64,000 nt of DNA from Salvelinus alpinus (GCF_045679555.1 NC_092091.1:68165241-68229240); one strand, 5' to 3'. Shown: positions 20,622-31,283, counted from the stretch's first letter. Program-made: numbers and translations. The notes: generated by a model not told the origin, from the sequence alone.

Positions 20622-20756
20622 ATTCTCGCCTCATTGTTTCCTAATAGGGAACTGATCTGAGGTAGTTCCCTTTTTCACAATATTGGCTTCCAACTCCAAC
20701 CAGTTCAATGACTGACCAGGGTTAGAAAGGGGTTTGCTACATTATCTCAGTCAGTT
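20622..20756. repeat. 135-bp direct repeat, copy 1
   Basis: Identical to 21506-21640, starting ATTCTCGCCTCATTGTTTCC and ending TATCTCAGTCAGTT. Both copies are preceded by a CA microsatellite. Confidence 0.95.
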
Positions 20757-20936
20757 CTTTGGTTTTATAATCATTGGCTTCCTTTTAGCTTTTCTATGGA
20801 GAGGCACTGTATGTAGTAAACGTTCTGGAAATCTATTACTAGGGAACCTTCATTCTGAATCTAGAGTGATGAAGGAACACTAACGTTACATAGAGTTTTT
20901 TGTACCTCTTCTTGGAAGGAACTGATACATAGGATG

Positions 20937-21018
20937 CATCCCAAACAGCCCCCATATTCCCGTGTATAGGGAACAGAAGTAGTGCACTAAGAAGTGAATA
21001 GGGTTCCATTTGGGACAT
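20937..21018. repeat. Short fold-back repeat (CATCCCAAA...TTTGGGAC)
   Basis: CATCCCAAACAGCCCCCATATTCCC faces GAATAGGGTTCCATTTGGGA in inverted orientation. Same family as 53862-53965. Confidence 0.6.
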
Positions 21019-21476
21019 AGATACGGTAGTTCTTATTTTTTTGCATCATTTCAGGTTCTTCCCAGCATCTTGGAATTACAATGAATGACATGATCTTCAG
21101 AAAATAAATGAGCCAATGGGGCGCTCCGTTGTCCAAAAACACCAAACTCTCCTGGAACAATAAGATATCCACAAAACCATAGTTCTGCATTTCAAGCAGA
21201 ACACAACCCTCAAAACAAAACAAAGAAAAAGATCTTTGAAGAAAAAGATCGGGTTCCTTTCAACAATATACAGAGGGCAATATTCTCAGTACCAGCATGT
21301 TATTCTGAGCATTCGTCCAAATATTTGGAGAGAACGGGGAGAAATGAAACGGAGGCAGAACAATGGGACTGAGGTGGTGTTATGGAGTTCGTGCGCCTCG
21401 CCTCGTTGGCCCTTTGTGTTTCTGGTCCCCAGTCAGTCCCCTCCATGTTCAGGTGGGGTCTGGTCTCTCTGGTGGT

Positions 21477-21505
<29 letters not shown>

Positions 21506-21507
<2 letters not shown>

Positions 21508-21640
21508 TCTCGCCTCATTGTTTCCTAATAGGGAACTGATCTGAGGTAGTTCCCTTTTTCACAATATTGGCTTCCAACTCCAACCAGTTCAATGACTGAC
21601 CAGGGTTAGAAAGGGGTTTGCTACATTATCTCAGTCAGTT
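21506..21640. repeat. 135-bp direct repeat, copy 2, 102 bp upstream of the bcl10-like ATG
   Basis: An exact copy of 20622-20756, again just downstream of a CA repeat (21478-21504). It lies in the presumed promoter or 5' UTR of the bcl10-like gene. Confidence 0.95.
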
Positions 21641-21742
21641 GCTAATATTACAAACCCTTATCTGAAATTCCAACACTGGGCATTCCAGAGCCTGAGCAGC
21701 AGCTTCAGAAAACTAAAGAGCTCACGGGCAATTGGCTGGAAA

Positions 21743-22492
21743 ATGGACTCCTGGTGTATCACCGACGAAGACATGGCGGAGATCAAGAAGGAAGCGTTGG
21801 AGCGTCTGCGTCCGTACCTCTGTGAGAAGCTAGTGGCCGACCGCCACCTGGACTACCTTCGGTCCAGGAGGGTCCTTACGCGGGACGACGCCGAGGACAT
21901 CTGCTGCAGGGTGGGGAACAGCAAGAAGACCGGTAGGATGCTGGACTACTTAGCCGAGACCCCCAGGGGCCTCGACTACCTCGTGGAGTCCATACGCCGA
22001 GTGAGGACCAAGGACTTTGTCATCGGGAAGATCACCAGCGAAGTCGAGGCGGTGAAGATGGAGAGGAGAGAGGAAGCCATCTTGTCAGCAGCAGGTAGTT
22101 CTTCGCCGGTCTGTATATGCAAAGAGAGAACTCCCTTTGTGTCGTTTCAGAGTGACAGTACTGGATATAAAGGCAGTAGTGAAGCACAGTCCATCCAAAC
22201 CTCTCTGTCCAACTCCAAAGACAAGTGGGGTCAAAATGAAGCATCCTTTTCCTGGAGTGCCCTTCCTGAAGGAGTTAGTGTGTCTTCTCTACCCAGTCTC
22301 CCGAAACCAGGAGAGCAGGGCGCCCCTTCAGTGCCCCTTGAGGACACCGAGCCCGGGACCTTAGAGTCTGAGAGCAGTGACCAGTTTCACACCCTCCGTT
22401 CCTTTTCAACCCCCCCTCTCTGTGATGGAGTAATACAGAATGTCTGGATTCAAACAGACAGTTTGGATTATATGAGGACAGTAAAGGGTTAG
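21743..22492 (+). CDS. bcl10: bcl10-like CARD adaptor, intronless
   Basis: This single 249-codon frame opens MDSWCITDEDMAEIKKEALE and continues RLRPYLCEKLVADRHLDYLR. The CARD (about residues 8-100) matches BCL10 throughout (LDYLAETPRGLDYLVESIRR, then KITSEV). The Ser/Thr/Pro-rich tail keeps the BCL10-like segment LPKPGEQGAP. Human BCL10 has 233 residues. BCL10 joins CARD scaffold proteins and MALT1 to activate NF-kB downstream of antigen and innate receptors. Mammalian BCL10 coding sequence is split by introns, and none is visible here. The one GT...AG candidate (22095-22150, 56 nt) would break the frame. The frame is also open for at least 100 bases upstream of the ATG. A retrocopy is the simplest explanation. 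The full-length frame suggests selection. Confidence 0.85.
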   Translation: MDSWCITDEDMAEIKKEALERLRPYLCEKLVADRHLDYLRSRRVLTRDDAEDICCRVGNSKKTGRMLDYLAETPRGLDYLVESIRRVRTKDFVIGKITSEVEAVKMERREEAILSAAGSSSPVCICKERTPFVSFQSDSTGYKGSSEAQSIQTSLSNSKDKWGQNEASFSWSALPEGVSVSSLPSLPKPGEQGAPSVPLEDTEPGTLESESSDQFHTLRSFSTPPLCDGVIQNVWIQTDSLDYMRTVKG

Positions 22493-22604
22493 GTTTTATT
22501 GTTTCATAACTGTACATGTCATCGTTATCAAATGTTTTATTTTCCATATCATAAAAGCCTACAGTGGATCCACGAGACGTGGTTTCTGACACGTTTGTTC
22601 TAGC

Positions 22605-22610
22605 AATAAA
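22605..22610 (+). terminator. AATAAA after the bcl10-like gene
   Basis: An AATAAA hexamer lies 113 nt after the stop codon. No long A-tract follows, so a recent processed-copy poly(A) tail is not visible. Confidence 0.5.
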
Positions 22611-22880
22611 ATATTTTACTAAAAACGTTATTGAAATGCAAAAAATCCTGTTCTCAATCAGGAAACAAACAGAACTATTACAAAATGGATGTGTGCCAGA
22701 ACGTTGTACTGGAGAGCTTTAGTTTCATATCTTCATCTGCTACAGTATCAGGAAATGGAGCACGGCAGAGCTTCCTGTTTCTTTGGGGCACAGTCCCACT
22801 TCATGTCCCTATTTGAACTTCTGCCAGGCACCCATATTCTAGGAAATGATCAAATCAACATGTTTATGTTTTCTTGGGAT

Positions 22881-22886
22881 TTTATT
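22881..22886 (-). terminator. il15 candidate poly(A) signal
   Basis: TTTATT on the plus strand reads AATAAA on the minus strand, about 340 nt beyond the il15 stop codon. With the bcl10-like signal at 22605 it places two convergent 3' ends about 270 bp apart. Confidence 0.45.
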
Positions 22887-23222
22887 TTGATTCAGGATGT
22901 GCAATTTTGACATACCGACGAGAACTCTTCAAGGGAAACTAGTTAGGGACAGTTAGTGTGTATATGACTTGGATAATAAAACTAAAACACGTAAAGCTCC
23001 AAATAGGCATTTCAATGTGTTAATAAATATGACAAAAGTACAGATGTAAAAGTTATTATATACAAAAATATAAACAGCTAGTTACAATTAAACTTGAACT
23101 GAGAGGTAATATACATTAGGACACGAGCACTAGCTGTCACTCTGCTAATTTCTTCACATACTATCATGACCAAAGGTAGAACACAAACAACATTTTTTGC
23201 TACGTTATTTATGAAAAACAAT

Positions 23223-23354
23223 TTAAACACATATTTCCATTATATTCGGCGGACAGTTTGCGGCTATTCTCTCCAAAAGGCGCTCCATGTTGTAGAGGAA
23301 TATTGTGGAGTTGGCAACTCTCTGTGCCTCACACGGTGAGCATCTAGAACTGTT
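23223..23354 (-). CDS. il15: il15 last coding exon
   Basis: This 132-nt exon reads [19 protein letters not shown] and ends [12 protein letters not shown] then TAA. The CxxC-like pair corresponds to CKEC of human IL-15, and NSS and NST are candidate N-glycosylation sites. Acceptor CTGCATTTACAG. Confidence 0.82.
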   Translation of the reverse strand, partial: NSSRCSPCEAQRVANSTIFLYNMERLLERIAANCPPNIMEICV

Positions 23355-26300
23355 CTGTAAATGCAGAAAAAAGAGAAGCAATATAATTGACATTTAGATG
23401 AAAGCAGAGTGACATTGGCATTCAAAACACTGTTGCTGCTAATCAAATGAATGCCAATTAAAAATGTATTGTTGAACAATTGGAAGTATGGACCGTCAGG
23501 ACTTCTGACAACACTACATTGCTGTTGTACCATACATATTTGGGATAAACTTCAGAACTTATTTAAAGGTTAACTTACATATTGGCGTTCATGTTCTTCC
23601 AATGTTTTTTTCCGATGGTGGATGGATGTTTTTATTTGATCATGGTCGTTATCTGTGACCTGCATGTCCTCGATCAGGACAACCTCCAACTCCAATAAGT
23701 AACAGTGCATGAACTTAAACAGGCAGTTGTCCTGGGGAAGAACAGAACCACAGGCTGTGTTACAGTATATACACAGACTATAAAACATTGATCTGGAAAT
23801 CTATAAAAGTATGCAAAAGAGGTATGTTATAATCATGGCATTACAATCTGGGGCAGACTGGGACCAGAAATCGGCCCTGGCATTTCTAACACACTGGACC
23901 CTTTTTTTCCATGACGCCCCACACCGCATTTTCAAAGGAACCAAAATAAAAAACTGTTTGTGACAGTGTGTTCTATGTATTGCATATTGCTACAAGAACT
24001 TACATTGTAGATGTCATCGTTGGTAGGAGCATACAAACAGGCATCTGATTTCTGACAAGAAAGAAAACCACAGTTGTATGAATCATTTCTTCTTATCCTT
24101 CAATGTAACACATGTTACTAGTCCTTTGAAAATTCCCCTTTACCCTAATTTCACACCAAACACGCCATACCAGGACTACAGGACATTCATTAGCTGTAGT
24201 CTTACTTCTATGGTACTTTTCAACCGTTTCAAGTCCTCCTGAAGCTCTCTAACGTCTTGTATTGTCAGCCCGGGAGTTTCAGCAGCACCAGCAATGGGCA
24301 AATGTGCGGTGGCACTCAGGCAGCTTTAATAGAAGAAGTACGGATGAATACAGGGATGATACACAACGTAACACACAACACAATGAACTAATATGTCCCT
24401 AGTTTATTTAGTTATGATTGTGGTAATCTCTAAGGATTTTATACGTCATATGGTTAAAAAAACTGTTAATTTCCAATCAGGAGTCTGAAATAATCCAGGC
24501 TGTATCACAACTGGCCATGATTGGGAGTGGTGGCTCACAATTGCCCCAGCGTCGTCCGGGTTAGGGTTTGGCCGGGGAAGGCCATCATTGTAAATAAGAA
24601 TTTGTTCTTAATTGCTTAGTTAAATAAATACAACAACAAAAAATGTCAAAAGGCATGCATGTACTCATTTTTATTAGGGGTGCACAAATCAGCCCCTCAA
24701 GTTCCACTTGCTGGTTCTTGTTTCTCCCTGGTCCCTAATTGATTAATGTACAGTACCAGTCAAAAGTTTGGACACACCTACTCATTCAAGGATTTCTTTG
24801 TTTTTACTATTTTCTACATTGTAGAATAATAGTGAAGACATCAAACTATGATAACACATATGGAATCATGTAGTAACCAAAGAAAGTGTTAAACAAATCA
24901 AAATGTTATATTTGAGATTCTTCAAAGTAGCTACCCTTTGCCTTGACAGCTTTGCACACTCCTGGCATTCTCTCAACCAGCTTCATGAGGTAGTCACCTG
25001 GAATGCATTTCAATTAACAGGTGTGCCTTGTTAAGTTAATTTGTGGAATTTCTTTCCTTCTTAATGCGTTTGAGCCAATCAGTTGTGTTGTGACAAGGTA
25101 GGGGTGGTATACAGAAGATAGCCTTATTTGGTAAAAGACCAAGTCCATATTATGGAAAAAACTGCTCAAATAAGAAAAGAGAAATGACAGTCCATCAATA
25201 CTTTAAGACATGAAGGTCAGTCAATCCGGAAAATGTCAAGAACTTTGAAAATTTCTTCAAGTGAAGTCGCTAAAACCATCAAGCACTATGATGAAACTGG
25301 CTCTCACGAGGACTGCCACAGGAAAGGAAGACCCAGAGTTACCTCTGCTGTAGAAGATATGTTCATTAGAGTTAACTGCACCTCATATTGCAGCCCAAAT
25401 AAATGCTTCACAGAGTTCAAGTAACAAACACATCTCAACATCAACTGTTCGGAGACTGCGTGAATCAGGCCATCATGTTCAAATTGCTGCAAAGAAACCA
25501 CCATTTTACTAGGCAAGTCAGTTAAGAACAAATTCTTATTTACAATGACAGCCTACAGTGGGTTAACTGCCTTATTCAGGGGCAGAATGACAGATTTTGA
25601 CCTTGTCAGCTCAGGGACTCGATCCAGCAACCTTTCGGTTACTGGCCCAACACTCTAACCACTAGACTACCTATCTCCCCAAATCTAAAGGACACCAATA
25701 AGAAGAAGAGACTTGCTTGGGCCAACAAACATGGACATTAGACTGGTGGAAATCTGTCCTTTGGTCTGATGAGTCCATTTCAGATTTTTGGTACCAACCG
25801 CCGTGTCTTTGTGAGACGCAAAGTAGGTGAACGGATGATCTCCGAATGTGTGGTTCCCACCGAGAAGCATGGAGGAGGCAGTGTGATGGCGCTTTGCTGG
25901 TGACATTGTCTGTGATTTATTTAGAATTCAAGGCACACTTAACCAGCATGGCTACCACAGCATTCTGCAGCGATCATTTGTTTTTCAACAGGACAATGAC
26001 CCAAACCACACCTCCAGGCTGTGTCAGGGCTATTTGACCAATAAGGCAAGTGATGGAGTGCTGCATCAGATGACCTGGCCTCCTAAATCACTTGACCTCA
26101 ACCCAATTGATATGGTTTGGAATGAGTTGGACCGCAGAGTGAAGGGATGCTCAGGATATGTGGGAACTCCTTCAAGACTGTTGAAAAAACATTCCAGGTG
26201 AAGCTGGTTGAGAGAATACCAATAGTCTGCAAAGCTAGGCAAATGGTGGCTACTTTGAAGAATCTCAAATATTATATATTGATTTGTTTAACACTTTTTG

Positions 26301-27235
26301 GGTTAGTACATTATTCCATGTGTTATTTCATAGTTTTTACATCTTCACTATTATTCTACAATGTAGAAAACAGTAAAAACTATGAAAAACCCTTGAATGA
26401 GTAGGTGTGTCCAAACTTTTGCCTGGTATGTCATTGGATGACTGGAGAGTCCATGCACTTGCTTACCCAGGTGCCAATAAGTGTCTGACTGAAGGAATAC
26501 CAAACGGTGGCCCTTGAGGACAGGAGTGGTGCACCCCGGCATGTATGTTTGAAGCATTCAAACGCCCAAATATATTGTAACGACCCTGGGTTTATAAGCG
26601 CGGAAATCGACTCTGCCGCACGAGCATGCTTTTGCGGCACAGTCGATAGCGCGCCGGACTTCGGGCTAAAAGGTCGAGGGCTCGAGACCTGCCCCCTGCT
26701 GTTTCATTACAATATATTCTAATAGCATGGAATCAAGTGTCAAACCCACTATGGGCACCATAGCAATAGATTTCCCAGTGCGCAATAGTGATGTAATGAA
26801 GACATAACATTATTAGATTTACCCTCAAAGCAGTAAGATGAATGATGTCATCGCCCGGCTGTTTAATAAATGAATCGTAATCTTAGCAATGCACTTGACT
26901 CTTGAAAGTGTATAGATACGAGAACCTCACGAATGCTGAGTAGTGCATGGCTTGGTGTCATACAAACAGATTACAGGGAGCATGCAGGGATTACAGTGAA
27001 CGGAATGCATAACAGCTACGCTCCTGGCCATGCAAAGTTAAAGCTACATTTCAAGCTCTCTGTAAAAACACGTACATCAGAAATGTAATCAAACTGCAGC
27101 AAGCAATGCTGCTGTGTGTGTGTTTCATAAGGTGCTATACCTCAATATTAAGAAGCAATTCCAGAGCTCAGTGTTCAGACACTGGTGTTGATAGTAATGG
27201 AAGCCCCAGAAGAGACAGATCCATCGCACTCTTTT
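23223..27235 (-). CDS. il15: il15, interleukin-15 (start exon not found)
   Basis: The coding exons, in transcript order on the minus strand, are 27235-27141, 24323-24206, 24051-24004, 23731-23579 and 23354-23223. They have GT/AG borders and joining phases and give 181 residues without the initiator exon. IL-15 is a secreted four-helix cytokine trans-presented by IL-15Ra to T and NK cells. Evidence: the order of exons matches mammalian IL15; [16 protein letters not shown] parallels human KCFLLELQVISLE; and the last exon has CSPCEAQ where human has CKECEEL. The neighbours inpp4b and znf330 are the human IL15 neighbours. The intron between 24324 and 27140 holds a whole Tc1-like element with a nested SINE. 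The short exon with the start codon should lie beyond 27236, and I could not place it. IL-15-like (il15l) is the alternative, but the locus argues against it. Confidence 0.85.
23579..23731 (-). CDS. il15: il15 exon, helix C core
   Basis: This 153-nt, phase-0 exon reads [20 protein letters not shown] and ends in [14 protein letters not shown]. It holds the two cysteines and the LLELEV core of the family. Acceptor TCTTCCCCAG; donor GTAAGT. Confidence 0.85.
24004..24051 (-). CDS. il15: il15 exon [16 protein letters not shown]
   Basis: This 48-nt, phase-0 exon lies between TTTCTTGTCAG and GTAAGT. It corresponds to human HIDATLYTESDVHPS. The cysteine before LY differs from human, where this position is threonine. 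Confidence 0.8.
24206..24323 (-). CDS. il15: il15 exon, end of leader and helix A
   Basis: This 118-nt exon reads [18 protein letters not shown] and then [21 protein letters not shown]. It aligns with human [28 protein letters not shown] in position and phase. Donor GTAAGA; acceptor CTATTAAAG. Confidence 0.8.
24495..24640 (+). mobile_element. SINE, partial (type of 56056)
   Basis: CCAGGCTGTATCACAACTGG to AATTTGTTCTTAATTGCTTA, ending TTAAATAAATAC. The tRNA-like head is missing. Lies in the il15 intron. Confidence 0.7.
24751..26430 (+). mobile_element. Tc1-like DNA transposon, full length but decayed
   Basis: The left end CAGTACCAGTCAAAAGTTTG and right end CAAACTTTTGCCTGGTATG lie within long inverted repeats of over 150 bp. 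Transposase pieces remain: a helix-turn-helix ([20 protein letters not shown], 25257-25320) and late text before RRVKG near 26140. Stops and frameshifts break the frame. A SINE is inserted at 25504-25680. It lies within il15. Confidence 0.85.
25504..25680 (-). mobile_element. tRNA-derived SINE (HpaI/SmaI-like) nested in Tc1
   Basis: Minus-strand copy of the 14943 type (GGTTACTGGCCCAACACTCT, AACCACTAGACTACC). It interrupts the transposon between ACCAC and TAAAGGACACC, so it is younger than the transposon. Confidence 0.82.
26569..26718. other. Fold-back element containing a tRNA-like sequence
   Basis: The 12-bp ends AATATATTGTAA (26569) and TTACAATATATT (26707) are perfect inverted repeats. 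Inside, 26606-26620 pairs with 26633-26647 (15 bp, one mismatch, 12-nt loop). From 26634 the text GCACAGTCGATAGCGCGCCG, CTTCGGGCTAAAAGGTCG and GGCTCGAGACC resembles A box, anticodon arm and B box of a tRNA. No proper acceptor stem is seen, so it is not called a tRNA gene. Confidence 0.55.
27141..27235 (-). CDS. il15: il15 signal-peptide exon
   Basis: This 95-nt exon reads [20 protein letters not shown] and then [11 protein letters not shown] plus AG. It parallels human exon text IQCYLCLLLNSHFLTEA followed by HVFILGC. The acceptor is GTTTCTAG and the donor GTATAG. AG joins C of the next exon to give serine. An in-frame stop sits directly before the acceptor, so translation must start in another exon. 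Confidence 0.68.
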
Positions 27236-29604
27236 CTAGAAACAATCACACAAAAATTAGACACATTGGAATGCCTTGTTGTTCAAAATCCACAGGAAGT
27301 TTTTTTCTAGCGCTGGTCAACGCCCAGAGCTAGATGTTGTCCCCAAGCTGGGTCACAGCCAAAACTATGTGAAAGTGAAAGTATTTTTTACTATTGACAG
27401 CTTCTGAGAGAAAGTAACTATTTTTATACATTCATTGGAAAATAACAGAAGAACATACAGTTCTGGCATTAATCCCTAAATATTCTTAATAAACCCGTTT
27501 TTAGCTGATAGATCTGAACGTTAACACAGAGTGAGCTTTCTTGTTGAATTTCTGAAATAGGTAACAATGTTTACTGGTTAGGGATGGTTATTGTAAATTT
27601 AACAGTCAGATACTCTCCAGATCAAGGCAAAATAGCCTAATAGTTGTCTGGTCTACAGACCACAGATGTGTTACTTCAGCACCAAGTGGTTTAAATGTAA
27701 TTCACAGTTAATTGTGCCAAGTGTCCCGTGTGAGGACAAGCTATTGAAAAAAACGTATTTTCAACCAACAAATACGCATTTTCAATCTCTTTTTAACGTC
27801 AATGTCAGTAGGCCGGATGAGTCATCACAAGTCAAATATCTATTTCCAAACTCCTGTGATTGACAAAGTAAGTTCACTAGGTTATAAACATAGTGGCAGT
27901 TTGCCACGCATGGACTTTGTTTCATGAAGAAGCACTTCGATCCTATAATTTCACTGTGTGGCTGAATAATATGACAGAAGGCAATGTAAAAAGAAGCCGT
28001 GGTTTAGGCTAAATACATTTACTCGCCACGCATATGCATTAGGTATACAATAAAACAAGTTTAGAAGTCAGACTGTCGCAGGAACTCCCTAGAACCTTTA
28101 CTTTTTAGCGATAACCTTGTAGCCTGTCAAATATCCAATATTGTACCCGAACATAACCTATACAATGTAGGCTAATGACAATTTAACATTTGTAAATTGC
28201 ATACCTTTGCCCTGCGTTCCAATAAACGAATGCAAAAAAAGAGCACTGTCAAAAAACCTGTCATCGGCGTTGTTCGCTGCCCCCCTAGCAGTTAGGGCAA
28301 AAGCCAAGATCACATTCTAACATTATCCAAGAGTTATCCATTTCATGTGTCGTAAATTCCAACCATTCGTAATTATGGCAAGTTTCCCGATAAGAGAAAC
28401 GTTTGGCTCAAGAATTGCACGAGGACATAAACTCTGTGCCCGCACCCTGAACACATGGTGCGCGGAATGGCGCTCTCACCAGCGCTGGCTTTGCTGTAGC
28501 CTAAATGTTGCACACACCCTCACAAAATCGTCATACTCACATGGAAGCGGGTGTTTGATGTCAATCCTCAACTTCTATGAATGACTATTTAATTCAAATT
28601 ACCTCTAATACTATAAATATTTCACTGTAATCCAATTATACCTTGCAGTGAAAGAACGTCGAAAGAAAGGCTATATGAAATTCCCGGAGATTACGCAAAG
28701 AATGTCTCCATTAATATAGTGTTTTAGTCCACCAGAACCTATTCTTAAACCCGGCTCAAGGAGAGTAAACATTTAGTACCCACTCATATACCACACCTGT
28801 GTTTGATAATGCCTATAATGAATGATGGACGGCTGCACAATGCGAATCACATAGTTCCCAAGTATTCCCACGCATAAGAGAAACAATTGATCGTATACAA
28901 ACGTAACAAGGTTTTAAATTATGTTTTAGTCAAACATTATCTGTGTGGGCTTCATGCAGTCAATTTGCCTTCTACAAATTATTTGTATTATGTTCCGGCC
29001 CCCCGACCATCCGCTCAAGAAAAAAATCGTCCCGCGGCTGAATCTAGTTGATGATCACTAGAGTACGGTTTGACCATTGACTGGAGGTAGATGGGAGTGG
29101 TTGATCGCCCGTCGTGGATTTTAGACTTACTTATCATTCAAATATATATGACTACCCATAACCAAGTAGCCTACATCTGATCTGACACTACATTGCACTG
29201 ACAAATCACTACTCAAACTATCATTGTAGTGCCAGTAGAGTAGACTATTGTATACAAAAAATGAATCTACAATTAACATAGGTCTACAGGAAGAGCATAA
29301 CGTTTGTGGTTTTAGATCCTATTGACTTAGCAGTGATAGGGCAGCTACAGCTTCCACACAGTTTACAGATTCCAGACCTACCAGCCTTGAATAAGTCTAA
29401 TGTTTTAGTATACCACTTCAGCGCAGTGGCGGCACCCTGGCCCCACACTGCTCAAATCATAGGAAAATGCACTTTTTTAAGCCTAATAATGCTGTTGGCA
29501 GAAGACTGGCTCAATATGAATGGTAGGCTATAAACTGTTATGGGTACTTGGTAATTGTCTGCTCTTCAGCAGCGAACATACTGTATGTTTAAATGTAAAA
29601 TCTG
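27236..29604. other. il15 upstream region, no exon placed
   Basis: The il15 initiator and 5' UTR exons should lie here on the minus strand. One candidate donor (CCAT|GTGAGT, near 28539) ends a stretch with stops in all frames, so it could be a non-coding 5' exon. An ATGCGTATTTGTTGG near 27780 has no good donor. Nothing else recognised. Confidence 0.4.
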
Positions 29605-29735
29605 GGGTGTAATCATTAGTCCAGTTGCAAAATGTTGTTTTGCAACTCAATCGTGAGTTTCTATTGGAAAACTCCAGGTAAGTCCGTTTAATAAACATTT
29701 TGCAACAGATCGGCGGAATGAATACACTCCAGGGT
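29605..29735. repeat. Short inverted-end repeat (MITE-like)
   Basis: GGTGTAATCATTAGTCCAGT and ATCGGCGGAATGAATACACT are mirrored ends. Related to 50031-50222. Confidence 0.55.
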
Positions 29736-30059
29736 TCTTCCTGGTATTGTCTGACAAGGTGGAGATTATGTAGGTCTACAGTTGGGTAGGGGAGGTCTGG
29801 AGTGGGTCAGTCAATTTCCCTCTCATGAAGTTTTGCTTAAAGAAAAAAAAAACGACCATTTCCTGAAACCTAGAGTCTTAAAGCGCAACTATGCCACTTT
29901 TCAAAATCATATTAATTAGGGCTAGGGCCTATATATCTAGCATCAAAACGGTGTCTACATACAGTATGTGAAAACGCAGTATTTCTATGATCTGTGGTTA
30001 AAAAGACAAGTTCCTAAAAAAACGTCTCTGTGACATCACAGTGTGGGATTAAAAGTTAA

Positions 30060-31283
30060 AAAAAGAAATACCTTATTTACATAAGTATTCAGACCCTTTG
30101 CAATGAGACTCAAAATTGAGCTCAGGTGCATCCTGTTTCCATTGATCATCCTTGAGATTTTCTACAACTTGGAGTCCACCTGTGGTAAATTCAATTGATT
30201 GGAAAGGCACACAGCTGTCTATATAAATCAAATCAAATTGTATTTGTCACATGCGCTGAATACAACAGGTGTAGGTAGACCTTACAGTGAATGCTTACTT
30301 ACAAGCCCATGGAGGCCAAGCAGTTGCCATACCAGGCAGTGATGCAACCTATCGGGATGCTCTTGATAGATCCTCAAAAGGTTTTACAGCTGCTGAGGAC
30401 CCATGCCAAATCTTTTCAGTCTCCTGAGGGGAATAGGTTTTGTTGTGCCCTCTTCACAACTGTCTTGGTGTGCTTGGAGTATGCTAATTTGTTGGTGATG
30501 TGGACGCCAAGGAACTTGAAGCTCTCAACCTGCTCCACTACAGCCCCGTTAATGAGAATGGGGGCGTGCTCGGTCCTTCTTTTCCTGTAGTCCACAATCA
30601 ACTCCTTTGTCTTGATCACGTTGAGGGAGAGGTTGTTGTCCTTGCAGCACACGGTCAGGTCTCTGACCTCCCCCCTATAGGCTGTCTCATCGTTGTCGGT
30701 GATCAGGCCTACCACTGTTGTGTTATCGGCAAACTTAATGATGGTGTTGGAGTCGTGCCTGGCCGTGCAGTCATGATTAAACAGGGAGTACAGGAGGGGA
30801 CTGAGCACTCACACCTGAGGGGCCCCCGTGTTGAGGATCAGCGTGGTGGATATGTTGTTACCTACCCTAACAACCTGGGGGTGGCCCGTCAGGAAGTCCA
30901 GAATCCAGTTGCAGAGGGAGGTGTTTAGTCCCCGGGTCCTTAGGTTAGTGATGAGCTTGGAGGGCACTATGGTGTTGAACGCTGAGCTGTAGTCAATGAA
31001 CAGCATTCTCACATAGGTGTTCCTTTTGTCCAGGTGTGAAAGGGCAGTGTGGAGTGCAATAGAGATTGCATCATCTCTGGATCTATAAGAGCCCACAGTT
31101 GACAGTGCATGTTATTAGAGCAAAAATCAAGCCATGAGGTCAAGAGAATTGTTTCTAGAGCTCTGAGACAGAATTGTGTTGAGGTACAGATCTGGGGAAG
31201 GGTACCCAAAAAAATTCTGCCGATTTGAAGGTCCCCAACACAGTGGCCTCCATCATTCTTAAATGGAAGAAGTTTGGAACCAC
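30060..31283 (+). mobile_element. Tc1-like element, 5' part, split by a LINE
   Basis: TACATAAGTATTCAGACCCT to GGAAAGGCACACAGCTGTCT (30060-30224), resuming at about 31082 as CCCACAGTTGACAGTGCATG and running to ATGGAAGAAGTTTGGAACCA. The rest is missing. The same family lies in reverse at 39125-39908. Confidence 0.75.
30225..31081 (-). mobile_element. L2-like LINE, 5'-truncated
   Basis: Minus-strand reverse transcriptase text: [20 protein letters not shown], then LSPLLYSLFNHDC, KFADNTTVVGLI (FADD box altered to FADN), LSLNVIKTKELIVDYRK and ESFKFLGVHI. It ends in the AAATCAAATC tail. An in-frame break near 30808 separates the two open stretches. TCTATATAA-like text flanks both sides. Confidence 0.82.

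Noticed and set aside
22095-22150. 56-nt GT...AG intron in the bcl10-like gene
   Set aside because: Removing it would shift the frame before the BCL10-like segment LPKPGEQGAP, and the text inside is compatible with the protein.
26634-26706. Functional tRNA gene
   Set aside because: A- and B-box-like words are present, but no paired acceptor stem is found.
28345-28584. 79-codon frame upstream of il15
   Set aside because: No likeness to a known protein, on the strand opposite to il15, and no splice or promoter support.
30500-30928. 142-codon plus-strand frame
   Set aside because: It is antisense to the LINE reverse transcriptase, whose motifs are on the minus strand.
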